DNA from: Rhodospirillales bacterium
Lineage (GTDB): Bacteria; Pseudomonadota; Alphaproteobacteria; Acetobacterales; Acetobacteraceae
Direction: 5' to 3'
Assembly (NCBI GenBank): GCA_947458025.1
Contig: CANHCJ010000001.1
Span: 27,116-91,115, forward strand
Length of the DNA stretch: 64,000 nucleotides
Shown here: piece after piece, positions 27,252-35,550 of the stretch
How the letters are laid out: each line of letters opens with the position of its first letter
How positions within the stretch are numbered: position 1 is the stretch's first letter
Position numbers and translations under genes: made by a program
The notes under the pieces: model-generated
Told to the model about the DNA's origin: nothing
Database searches by the model: none
The model's input: only the letters and a program-made list of their open reading frames with translations

Positions 27252-30200
27252 CTACCCCCCGGTGTAGGCGTTCACTTCCCACCGCCCCGACGGCATCTTG
27301 TGCCACTGGATATGGAGCGCCGCGGTGGAGTGCCCGCCCTTCAGGTCGATCGACGCCCGCCCAGACGCCCCCGTCAGCATACCCGACCACGGCGTGCCAT
27401 CTTCGTTGACCGCCTCCAAGCCCTGTTCCTTCAGCGCCGCGAAAATCCGGTCCAGGGGGATTTCCCGGTGGTACTCCCGGCCGATGGCCACCAGCATACG
27501 GTTGACCGCATCCATGTTGCCCTTCTTCGGCTTGGACGGCGGCGGGCCATCCGCCGTCGGCGTGAGCCCCCGCGCGGCCGCATAGGCGTTCCGGCGCGCC
27601 TCCGCCTCCGCCAGGCCTTCGGCGATCGCCGCGTGCACGTCCGCCTCCCCGCCGTGCTCCCGGAGGAACGCATCCGCGTCCACCCCGTGCCGCTTGGCGA
27701 TGTCGGCGAAGCGGGCGAGCCTGTCCTTGGCCGTGGCCACCCGGGGCATTTCCTTGGCCAGCAGCTCGCGCGCCACCTTCTCCCCGTCGAAGCTCGCGGT
27801 GCTCCGCACGGCATCGGCCACCCCCGCCAGCGTGTTCAGCGCCACCTTCACCGTGGAGGCGACGTTGCCCGGCACCTTCGCGGCCGGCGCCTTGCCCTGC
27901 GGCGCGGGGGCATCCCAATAGCGAGGATCCGGGCCCGGGGGGGTCCACTCCCGCCCCATCCGCGTCAGCTCCGGCGCGCCGTCCGGCCCGAGCTTGGCCA
28001 GGCCACGCGCCACCAGCGCCTCCAGGTGCCCGCGCGGGAACTCATGCGCCCCGACCGGCCGGCGCTGGTGCGCGGCGCGATCGAAGACGGAGAGAGCCAG
28101 GTTGGTTTCGTGATGCGTCAGCCCGCCTTGGCCCGCCTCCTTCGCGGGGGCTGCACCCCGCTTGCGCCGGGTGGATTGGTAGGGAGCTACGTAGCTACCC
28201 CCCCGCACATGGCCCTTCACCTCCGCCGGCATGGCGAACAGGTCGCCGGCGGCGCCACCCGGGATCGCCGCCTTCAGGAAGAGCACCCGCCCGACGGCGA
28301 GCGCCTTGCCCATCATCGCGTGGTAGGGGCCTCGCGCGGGGCCGTAGTGCCCTTGGTGGCCGGGGGGGTATCCTCCGCCGCCGTTCCCTTGCCCTTTGCC
28401 AGGTGCTCCGGGACGTGCATCCCCGGCAGCAGGCCGCGCGGGGGCCTCGCGTCCATCCCCTCCGCGTTGTCCGGCGTCACCTTCATGCTTCTTCTCCGAA
28501 ATCAGCCGGGGCGGCTCGCCCATCGGCACGTTGTTGTCCCGGAAGCTCCAGGCATCCACCAGCGGCTTCACCGCGTCGAAGGAGGCTTCATTGCTGGTGT
28601 TGGAGAGCACGACGGCCGGCGGGACATACCGGCGGGTCTTCCCCAGGAACCGCGCCACCGCCCGCTGTGCGGCCACCTGGCGCGGCAGGTGCATGTAGTG
28701 GGCCTCGACCCGGTAGCCACTATCCTTGAAGTGCTGCACGAGCGCAACGGCCTTCTTCGTGGTCTTCGTCGTGGCATCGTGCACAATGTTGAGCCCCGCC
28801 TTGTGCGCGGCCGCGGTGATATGGTCGAACAGGTCGCCCGACTCTTCGTGCACCTGCGCCGCGTTCCAGCCGGCATACTCCGGCAGCATCCCCTTGATGT
28901 GGTCCGCATCGAGGACGATGGCCTTTTCCGGGTGGAACACGTTGCCTTCAAACCACGACTTGCCCGAGCCGCCGCGGCCGCCGAGGATCGTGAAGCTCGG
29001 CTTCTCCCCCGGCGCCGGCGTGGCCGCCTTCACCCGCTCCGGCGACAAAAAGTGGTCGATGATCTTCGCGTGGAGCTTCTGGCGCTCCGGCGAGTAGGTG
29101 CCATCCTCCCCGCGGTGCAGCTCGATGGTCTGCTTCACCCCGGCGAGCTGCTTTTCCACGTCCGCGATCTTCTCCGCGGTGTCGGGCGGGAACTGCGCCA
29201 GGATCTTCTCCGGCGTCGCCTCATGGTCGTTGTGCGCGGCGAAGAAGTCCGCGGCGGAGAAGGTGTCCGGCGCGTGCGGGGCATCCCCCCCCTGCCCTTC
29301 CAGCCCCATTTCATGGTCCGGCTCCGCCATGCGCGCGCGCAGCTTCGCGTTCTGCGCATCCGGCGAGTCCTGCGACTCATCCACGCCGTGCATGCGGCCG
29401 ACCTTCGGCTGTTGCCGCTGGACGGGCTGGCCGCCCCCTCCGCCCTCGCCATAGAGCGCCTTGTGTTCATCCGGCGCATGCCCGGTCAGGTGCTCATGCT
29501 TCACCTGATGCTTTTGCCCGTCGTGCCCCTCCAGCGTCACGCCATCCTGGCCGCTCGCCACCACCTTGCCGTGCCCCTGCACCTCGCCGTGCTGGAAACC
29601 GACCACGTCGCCGTGCGCCATGGGGCGCTGGTGCTTCTCTTCCGGCCCGGTGCGCTTCCACCGCTTGGTCTGGTGCCCCGCCTTGTCGGTCACGTCCTGA
29701 AGCGCCAGGCCGGGGCGGTTCGCCACCCCCTGCCCCTGCGCCTTCAGGAACAGGACCGGGCCCATGATGGCCCCGAGGTTCATCGCCTTCGCCATCTTCG
29801 GCCTCCACGTCTCGATTACCTGCCCGAACACTTCGGGCCCGAGCTCAATCTGCCCGGGCCACGGAATCGCGCGGTCAAACCCCTTGCCGCCCCATGACAG
29901 GGTCACGTGCGGCGTGTAGCTCGGCCACTTCCAGGAGGCGCCCAGCTTGCGCAGCTCCTTCCAGCGGTCCACCAGCTCCGGCGCCTCGACGGACAGCACC
30001 TTGGCCTCGCCGTCCTTGCCCAACGCCTCATGCCCCTTGGCCGCCCACATGGACAGCATCAGCCCATCGTTCGCCGCCGGGATCATGTCCCAGCGCAGCG
30101 GCGTCTCGCTGTGCGCGATCGTGATATGCAGGTCATCGGGCGCGGCAAGGTCCGTGCACCCCTGCGCCTGATACCACGCGACGATGTCGTGCCCGTTCAG

Positions 30201-30656
30201 CACCGGGCGGTGAATGTAGAGGGTGCGCGGCTCTTCCAGCCCCTCCGCCTTCTTCAGCCGCCCCAGCCCGCCCGCCAGCGGGTCATCCTTGGCCGGCGCC
30301 GGCGGCGGCTTCTCTTCGGCCACCGGCACCTGGCCCTGGACGTAGCGGCGGCGGCCACGGTCATCCTCCAGCAGCGCGCCGTCGGCGCCTTGGTCCGCCA
30401 GCGTGTACCGGTGCAGCATCCGCGCCTTGTGCCCGAGGAATCGGTCCCAGGTGATCCGGTGCCGCTGGCCTTCCGAGCACTCGCCCGTCAGCCCGTCGCG
30501 CCCGTGCGCCAGCACCTTCATGGCCATCGGGCCGTGCTCAGGGTGGCGCACGTACACGTGGTCGCCGCGGTCGATCCCCTTCTCATGGCCGGGATGCGGT
30601 TGAGGCTTCTTCCGCGGTGCGGGGCCCCGCGCCGGCTTGGCCGGGAACAGGGCCAT
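27252..30656 (-). CDS. polyprotein: 2H phosphoesterase-like, zeta-like kinase and C-terminal domain with internal cargo tags
   Basis: LHITIAHSE and PHVTLSWGG (two HxTx); GGRGGSGKSWFEGNVF...DADHIKGMLPEY...HDATTKTTKKA; internal GPVLFLKAQGQ and GRVLFLKAAIPGGAAGDLFAMPAEVKGHVRGGSYVAPYQSTRR. Confidence 0.8.
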   Translation of the reverse strand: MALFPAKPARGPAPRKKPQPHPGHEKGIDRGDHVYVRHPEHGPMAMKVLAHGRDGLTGECSEGQRHRITWDRFLGHKARMLHRYTLADQGADGALLEDDRGRRRYVQGQVPVAEEKPPPAPAKDDPLAGGLGRLKKAEGLEEPRTLYIHRPVLNGHDIVAWYQAQGCTDLAAPDDLHITIAHSETPLRWDMIPAANDGLMLSMWAAKGHEALGKDGEAKVLSVEAPELVDRWKELRKLGASWKWPSYTPHVTLSWGGKGFDRAIPWPGQIELGPEVFGQVIETWRPKMAKAMNLGAIMGPVLFLKAQGQGVANRPGLALQDVTDKAGHQTKRWKRTGPEEKHQRPMAHGDVVGFQHGEVQGHGKVVASGQDGVTLEGHDGQKHQVKHEHLTGHAPDEHKALYGEGGGGGQPVQRQQPKVGRMHGVDESQDSPDAQNAKLRARMAEPDHEMGLEGQGGDAPHAPDTFSAADFFAAHNDHEATPEKILAQFPPDTAEKIADVEKQLAGVKQTIELHRGEDGTYSPERQKLHAKIIDHFLSPERVKAATPAPGEKPSFTILGGRGGSGKSWFEGNVFHPEKAIVLDADHIKGMLPEYAGWNAAQVHEESGDLFDHITAAAHKAGLNIVHDATTKTTKKAVALVQHFKDSGYRVEAHYMHLPRQVAAQRAVARFLGKTRRYVPPAVVLSNTSNEASFDAVKPLVDAWSFRDNNVPMGEPPRLISEKKHEGDAGQRGGDGREAPARPAAGDARPGAPGKGQGNGGGGYPPGHQGHYGPARGPYHAMMGKALAVGRVLFLKAAIPGGAAGDLFAMPAEVKGHVRGGSYVAPYQSTRRKRGAAPAKEAGQGGLTHHETNLALSVFDRAAHQRRPVGAHEFPRGHLEALVARGLAKLGPDGAPELTRMGREWTPPGPDPRYWDAPAPQGKAPAAKVPGNVASTVKVALNTLAGVADAVRSTASFDGEKVARELLAKEMPRVATAKDRLARFADIAKRHGVDADAFLREHGGEADVHAAIAEGLAEAEARRNAYAAARGLTPTADGPPPSKPKKGNMDAVNRMLVAIGREYHREIPLDRIFAALKEQGLEAVNEDGTPWSGMLTGASGRASIDLKGGHSTAALHIQWHKMPSGRWEVNAYTGG

Positions 30657-30657
30657 G

Positions 30658-30918
30658 TCAGTCCTCGATGATGGACACGAGGCAGGTGCTGGACGCCGCC
30701 GCCAGCCACACCGCATCGCCCGGCGGTGCCGGCGGGTCCCACATGCCGCCTACGGCGATCGACAGCGCCGGGGTGCTGCCGGCGTTCGCCGCGCTCCCCA
30801 GCCCCACTAGCAGCGCCACCGCGCCCTTGTTCTGGATCGTGAGCCGCCGGCGACCCGGCCGCTCTTCCAGGTACTTCGCCGGGGTGGTGGTCACCGTGTA
30901 GCCCGCCTGACTGGCCAT
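30658..30918 (-). CDS. small virion-associated hypothetical protein
   Basis: Between portal and polyprotein; YTVTTTPAKYLEERPGRRRLTIQNKGAVALLVGLG is typical of small phage structural proteins. Confidence 0.65.
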   Translation of the reverse strand: MASQAGYTVTTTPAKYLEERPGRRRLTIQNKGAVALLVGLGSAANAGSTPALSIAVGGMWDPPAPPGDAVWLAAASSTCLVSIIED

Positions 30919-30921
30919 GTC

Positions 30922-32709
30922 TCAGCCCCTACCGATCGTCCAGACGAACCCGAAGCCCTTCTTCAGGCTGGCCCCGCCGAAATCGCCTTCGTTCTCGCCA
31001 CCGCCATAGTCGCCGCCATCCTGGCCGCCGAAGCCCGGCGCGGCGTCCTGGCCGGCATCCTCCGGCGGATCTTCGCCGCTGGCATCCTGCCCCTGCGCCT
31101 CCGGCCCCGCGGGATCCGGGCCGCCCTCGCCGCCCTCCGCATCCGGGTCGCCGAAGTCCTGCGCCCCCTGCGGCTGGCCCTGCGGCATGTTGAGCTGCAT
31201 CCACGGCCCCACCAGGGACGGGTTGAGCGGCGCCTGTCCGATCGTCTTATCGGGGTGCGGTTCGTACCCCTTCTCCGCCCGCAGCTCATCCACGGTCAGC
31301 ACGAGCTTGCGCGCCTCCCATTCCTGTTGCGGGTCCTCATCCGACAGGCCGACCCACCGAAACAGCAAGTCTTCCGAGAACTCGGCCACCACGAAATCGG
31401 ACAGCACGCCCTCGAAATAGGTCAGCAGGGGAATCAGGCCGGAGTCCTTGGAGTTGGTGATCTTCTCTTCGGTGTCCGAGCCCGACAGGCTGGAGCGGCT
31501 GGACGAGAAGGACTCGAAATTGATTTCGTCGGGGCTGATCCCATAGACCGCGCACACGATGGACGACAGGAACGTCATCCACTTCGCGAAATACATTTCG
31601 TTGAACTCGACGCCGAACTTTTCGAACTTCGCGGCGCCTTGCTGATCCTCGCTCACCATCACCGGCAAGGACCATGCGTTGTTCACGCCGCGCACCATGC
31701 TGTTCCACATGCGCTTGAACGCGGCGAGCTCATCCGGCTTGTACTGGCCGGTGATGGTCAGCAGGCCCTTGGGGATGGCGTTCTGATCGAACCCGTTGAT
31801 GTTGTAGGTCATCGCGTGGAGGAAGCCGGTCACCACGCGAATCAGCATTTCCGTCTCGCTCAGGCCGTAGCCGGCGAGGCGGACATCGGAGCGGGGGTTC
31901 CGCACCTCATACACCAGGTCATCATGCGTGTAGGCGGTGCAGATGCGGCCGTCGATCACCTGAAGCGCGAACACCTCATCGTCGCCCTGGTAGCCCTCTT
32001 CCGAGCACAGGCGGATCGTCGCCCCGTCCACGGCATACAGGCCGTCGATTCCGAGCTCGCGGTTGCGCTTCAGCTCCGTCTCGATCGGCGCCGCGTCCAT
32101 GGCCAGGGAGTCGCGCACGAGCTTGGCCATGAACTGCGGGAAGCTGTCCCGCCGGAGGCGCTTGCGCCGGCGCGGGTTGAACTCCCACCCGCAGTGCTGG
32201 AAGAACCGGCTCAGGAGCTGCGTCGTCTCCTTCTCCGGCCCGGTCAGCTCATGCTCGCGGTCCCGGTGCCGAATTTCGAAGCCGGGGCCGCCATCCTCGC
32301 TTGGCTGGCAGAAACGCGCGACCTGGCGTACGCGCGTCATCACCACGGCGGAGAGGATGGGGGTCTGGATGACCAGGTCCCGGAGCGCGTCGAAGCCCAG
32401 CCCCGACGGCTTGTCCCAGTACTCCCCCTGCGCCACGATTTGGAACTGATCGAGGTGAACCGACTGCTTTCCGCGCTTGGCGAACGGCTGGCCGCGGGCC
32501 GGGAACTGCACGATGTTCCCCTGCGCCTTCATCATGTCCAGGCCGACGGCGTTGTCCATGATGTAGTCGATGACCGGCTGGAGCTCGGCCGACGGTATCA
32601 GGTCCGACAGGCCAGGCCGATGCACCGCCGCCAGCTCCGCCTCCGCGTCGAAACGCTCGGCCGCGGGGGCACGGGGGTCGGACAGGACGGCGCGGGCCTG
32701 ATCGCTCAT
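30922..32709 (-). CDS. phage portal protein
   Basis: VIQTPILSAVVMTRVRQVARFC ... AVYGISPDEINFESFSSSRSSLSGSDTEEKI ... DELRAEKGYEP. Confidence 0.85.
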   Translation of the reverse strand: MSDQARAVLSDPRAPAAERFDAEAELAAVHRPGLSDLIPSAELQPVIDYIMDNAVGLDMMKAQGNIVQFPARGQPFAKRGKQSVHLDQFQIVAQGEYWDKPSGLGFDALRDLVIQTPILSAVVMTRVRQVARFCQPSEDGGPGFEIRHRDREHELTGPEKETTQLLSRFFQHCGWEFNPRRRKRLRRDSFPQFMAKLVRDSLAMDAAPIETELKRNRELGIDGLYAVDGATIRLCSEEGYQGDDEVFALQVIDGRICTAYTHDDLVYEVRNPRSDVRLAGYGLSETEMLIRVVTGFLHAMTYNINGFDQNAIPKGLLTITGQYKPDELAAFKRMWNSMVRGVNNAWSLPVMVSEDQQGAAKFEKFGVEFNEMYFAKWMTFLSSIVCAVYGISPDEINFESFSSSRSSLSGSDTEEKITNSKDSGLIPLLTYFEGVLSDFVVAEFSEDLLFRWVGLSDEDPQQEWEARKLVLTVDELRAEKGYEPHPDKTIGQAPLNPSLVGPWMQLNMPQGQPQGAQDFGDPDAEGGEGGPDPAGPEAQGQDASGEDPPEDAGQDAAPGFGGQDGGDYGGGENEGDFGGASLKKGFGFVWTIGRG

Positions 32710-32713
32710 GTCG

Positions 32714-32733
32714 CCACCATGCCGTCACGACCC
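32714..32733 (-). promoter_or_regulatory. conserved pre-gene box copy 5
   Basis: GGGTCGTGACGGCATGGTGG before portal start. Confidence 0.6.
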
Positions 32734-32759
32734 CTACCGCCGCCCCGCCGGGGGCGGAG

Positions 32760-32835
32760 ATATGCGGAAATTCGATACATCGCGCCCCTAGCCATGCGCC
32801 TAGGTAGCTACCTATTCTGCCGATTTTCCGCATAT
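32760..32835. promoter_or_regulatory. divergent regulatory region with 15-nt inverted repeat flanking GGTAGCTACC
   Basis: ATATGCGGAAATTCG (32760-32774) and CGATTTTCCGCATAT (32821-32835), 14/15 complementary; palindrome GGTAGCTACC at 32803-32812. Confidence 0.6.
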
Positions 32836-32862
32836 GGTGGCGTCGCAACCAAGGAGGCTTCG

Positions 32863-33174
32863 ATGCTCTACTTCTGGAAGACCTACAGCCCGGAGTACCA
32901 GAACGAGGTGACGGTGGACTGCTGGGCCGACACGCGGGAGCTCGCGTTCCAGAGCGCGCTGCGGTTCGTGGCGCGGCAGAACGAGCGGCTGGCCGAGGCC
33001 GGCGCGCCGTTGATGAAGGCGCCCGCCACCCCCGACGACATGGGGGTGGAGATGCCGAGCGGCCAGCCGGCGCTCCCGATGGACGCCCCGAAGGTGGCGC
33101 CGGCGCCGAAGACCCTCATTTCCTTCGCCCCCGGCAGGACGCGGGCCATCGGCCGGCCGGAGGCGCTGGTATGA
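32863..33174 (+). CDS. hypothetical protein
   Basis: AAGGAGG SD at 32851; ATG 32863. Confidence 0.7.
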   Translation: MLYFWKTYSPEYQNEVTVDCWADTRELAFQSALRFVARQNERLAEAGAPLMKAPATPDDMGVEMPSGQPALPMDAPKVAPAPKTLISFAPGRTRAIGRPEALV

Positions 33175-33365
33175 GCGCCGCCATCGCAGCCGCCCGCGCG
33201 GCCGTCAACGCCGAGACGTTCGGCACCCCGGCGTGGGAAAGCGCCATGGAGCGGGTGCGGGAGCTGGTGGCCGCGGAGGACGCCACCCGCGACACCCGCC
33301 CCCTGGATGTCATCCTCGCCCCCATCGGGCGGGGCCGCTACCGGATGATTGGGAGGGGCGCATGA
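33171..33365 (+). CDS. hypothetical protein
   Basis: ATGA overlap on both sides. Confidence 0.6.
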   Translation: MSAAIAAARAAVNAETFGTPAWESAMERVRELVAAEDATRDTRPLDVILAPIGRGRYRMIGRGA

Positions 33366-33670
33366 CCGAGACGCGCAAGGAATGGCGCCAGGCCTATCGC
33401 TGGGCCCGGAACGCGCGGAAGGGGGCGGATGGTCGCATGCCCTTCGCCATCGGGCCCACAGCCCGGTTCGGCTTCTCCCACGCCATGTGCGAGCGGGCGC
33501 TTGCTTCTGTCTTTCTGGGGCAGTCCTTCACCGCCAGCCCGCCCCGCGGCCGCATCGTGTTCATCTATGAGCGCGGGATCCAGGCGAGCATCGCCGGCGG
33601 CATGGTGCCGGCGGCGCGGCTGTCCATGGTCCGCACCATGCGGGACCTGCGCCGGTGGGGGCGGGCGTGA
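33362..33670 (+). CDS. hypothetical protein
   Basis: ATGA overlap. Confidence 0.6.
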   Translation: MTETRKEWRQAYRWARNARKGADGRMPFAIGPTARFGFSHAMCERALASVFLGQSFTASPPRGRIVFIYERGIQASIAGGMVPAARLSMVRTMRDLRRWGRA

Positions 33671-33861
33671 GCAAGCCCCCTGCCCCACCGCCCGCGGCCG
33701 CGCTCCTGGCATCGGTCCAGGAGCTGCTTCCGTGGGTCCGCGAATGGGCCGAGCTATCTACCTACCTGCCTGGCAAGGCGAAGATGAACGCCGCCATCCG
33801 GCGCGCGGAGGCGGCCGTTGCCGCCGCGATCCCCACCACCACCGAAGGAGCGACCCCATGA
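33667..33861 (+). CDS. hypothetical protein
   Basis: GTGA overlap. Confidence 0.55.
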   Translation: MSKPPAPPPAAALLASVQELLPWVREWAELSTYLPGKAKMNAAIRRAEAAVAAAIPTTTEGATP

Positions 33862-34358
33862 GCACCCTGACCGCCTACGGCTACGCCTGTTGCGAATGGC
33901 CCGGCCTGAAGCCCATCGGCATCGGCCGCACGCCGCTCGACGCCGTCAACGACGTGCCCGACGGCACCCCCACCGACACCATGCCCACCCTGCCCATCAC
34001 GGAGGCGCTGTATCGCGCGATCCAGGACGGCCAGATGCCCGCGGCGGCGACCGTCCTATACGACCAGCCCGGCCACCCGCTCGGCTTCCTCTGCACGATC
34101 GAGGAAGCCGTCGCCCTGGACGCCGACGACGCCACGTCCGTGCCCCCGATGACCTGCGACTCCTGCTTCTTCGCCTGCACCGTCTCGGTTGACGGCGAGG
34201 CGGTGCTGGATGTCAACCAGGTGCGGTGCCGACGGAACCCGCCCGCGCCGATCGTGCGACGGCCGCCCGACGCGCTAGCGCCGGTGATCGTGTACGAGCA
34301 CACCCGCAGCCCCGCCTCCGGCTGGTGCGGCGAGTGGCGCGAGGTGCCGAAGGGATGA
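33858..34358 (+). CDS. hypothetical protein
   Basis: AAGGAG SD; ATGA overlap. Confidence 0.65.
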   Translation: MSTLTAYGYACCEWPGLKPIGIGRTPLDAVNDVPDGTPTDTMPTLPITEALYRAIQDGQMPAAATVLYDQPGHPLGFLCTIEEAVALDADDATSVPPMTCDSCFFACTVSVDGEAVLDVNQVRCRRNPPAPIVRRPPDALAPVIVYEHTRSPASGWCGEWREVPKG

Positions 34359-34573
34359 CCCCGGAAGAGCTCGCCCAGGTGCTGGCCACCCTCCGGCCCT
34401 ACGGACTCCGGCCGGAGCGGCTGGCGGAGGTGGCAGGCTACCGCAGCCGCGGCAGCATCGCGCAGATGCTGGAGGGGAACACCCGCGTGCCCCCCGCCCT
34501 GGCCGAATGGCTCCGGGGGCTGCACGCCTGGCACGCCGCGCACCCCCCCCCGCAGCTCGGAAAGCCGCGCTGA
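34355..34573 (+). CDS. small HTH-like DNA-binding protein
   Basis: MTPEELAQVLATLRPYGLRPERLAEVAGYRSRGSIAQMLEGNTRVPPALAEWLRGL. Confidence 0.65.
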   Translation: MTPEELAQVLATLRPYGLRPERLAEVAGYRSRGSIAQMLEGNTRVPPALAEWLRGLHAWHAAHPPPQLGKPR

Positions 34574-34579
34574 AAGCCG

Positions 34580-34614
34580 AAACGCCCGCCAGGGGACGGA
34601 CCTGGCGGGCGTTT
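34580..34614 (+). terminator. rho-independent-type terminator
   Basis: Perfect 14-bp stem AAACGCCCGCCAGG/CCTGGCGGGCGTTT. Confidence 0.85.
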
Positions 34615-34723
34615 CTCCGGTTGCGCCCCCGGGTAGGCCGGGCATGAGCTCCGGGAAGGGGCCTTGCCCCCAACCATCGGAGGGACCGTTCCCCCTCAAC
34701 GCCTCTGCCCGCATGGCATGCGG

Positions 34724-34797
34724 TTGCGGGGGGTGGATTCGAACCACCGGCCTCTGAGGTATGAACCCAGCGGGCTGCCAGGCTGCCCTACCCCGCA
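34724..34797 (-). tRNA. tRNA with CAT anticodon, initiator-like
   Basis: TGCGGGGTAGGGCAGCCTGGCAGCCCGCTGGGTTCATACCTCAGAGGCCGGTGGTTCGAATCCACCCCCCGCAA folds as a cloverleaf (7-bp acceptor, D, CTGGG-TTCATAC-CTCAG anticodon arm, T arm). Confidence 0.9.
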
Positions 34798-34880
34798 CGC
34801 GACCTATCTACCTAGCTTGCTCGGCGCCTGTCTAGGCTTTATCCTCGCGCCGCTTCGCAGGCGGTGGCGCCCCGGGGCTG

Positions 34881-35528
34881 CTACGTCACCACCACCCACA
34901 ACGCCGCGCCCAGCGTCGCGCCGCTCCAGAACTCCGCCCACGGCGGCGGGTCGATCGGCCCGCCCTCCGCCCGCAGGTTGATGAGGCCCAACGCCGGAAT
35001 GTGCGGCGTCCACAGCGTGGCCAGCCAGTAGATCGGGCCACGCACCAGGCCGGCCACCAGCAGCACCAGCGCGACACCGAACGCCTCCCCGACGGCCAGG
35101 AGCCCCGCCAGCAGCAGCACCAGGGCCGGCGGGTCCGAAGCGGCCAGCGGCGCCAGGTCCCGGAAGACCACCAGCCCCACCATCACCACGGCCAGCGGCG
35201 CCAGCGACGCCGCGCCGTGCACAATGGCCAGGTCCAGCGCATCGCCGAACCCGCGCGGAATCATGCCCTGCCGGCCGAAGCCGATCGTCGCGCCCACGAA
35301 CACGGCCACCGCCACCGGCAACGCCCACCAGGCCGGCGGGCCCTCCACGCCGGCATAGGACGCCCACGCCACCGCCCCGAGCACCGTCGCGCCGGCGATC
35401 ACCGCCTGCGATGCCCGCGCCACCTGCGTGCCGCCGATGTTGCCGAACCACTGCCCGAGCAGGCCCCCGGCGAACCGCCGCCCCATCGCGTTCGCCGCGA
35501 TCGCCACCACCAGCCCCAGCCACCACAT
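34881..35528 (-). CDS. multi-pass membrane protein
   Basis: Several hydrophobic helices; start MWWLGLVVAIAANAMG. Confidence 0.65.
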   Translation of the reverse strand: MWWLGLVVAIAANAMGRRFAGGLLGQWFGNIGGTQVARASQAVIAGATVLGAVAWASYAGVEGPPAWWALPVAVAVFVGATIGFGRQGMIPRGFGDALDLAIVHGAASLAPLAVVMVGLVVFRDLAPLAASDPPALVLLLAGLLAVGEAFGVALVLLVAGLVRGPIYWLATLWTPHIPALGLINLRAEGGPIDPPPWAEFWSGATLGAALWVVVT

Positions 35529-35550
35529 GCCCGCCTCCATTTCTGCCCGG

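Noticed and set aside
26883-29897. + strand 1004-aa ORF and similar ORFs at 4600-6567, 21431-23407 and 31255-33174
   Set aside because: Antisense shadows of MuF, polyprotein, helicase, cargo and portal genes; only the 3' part of 31255-33174 (from 32863) is credible.
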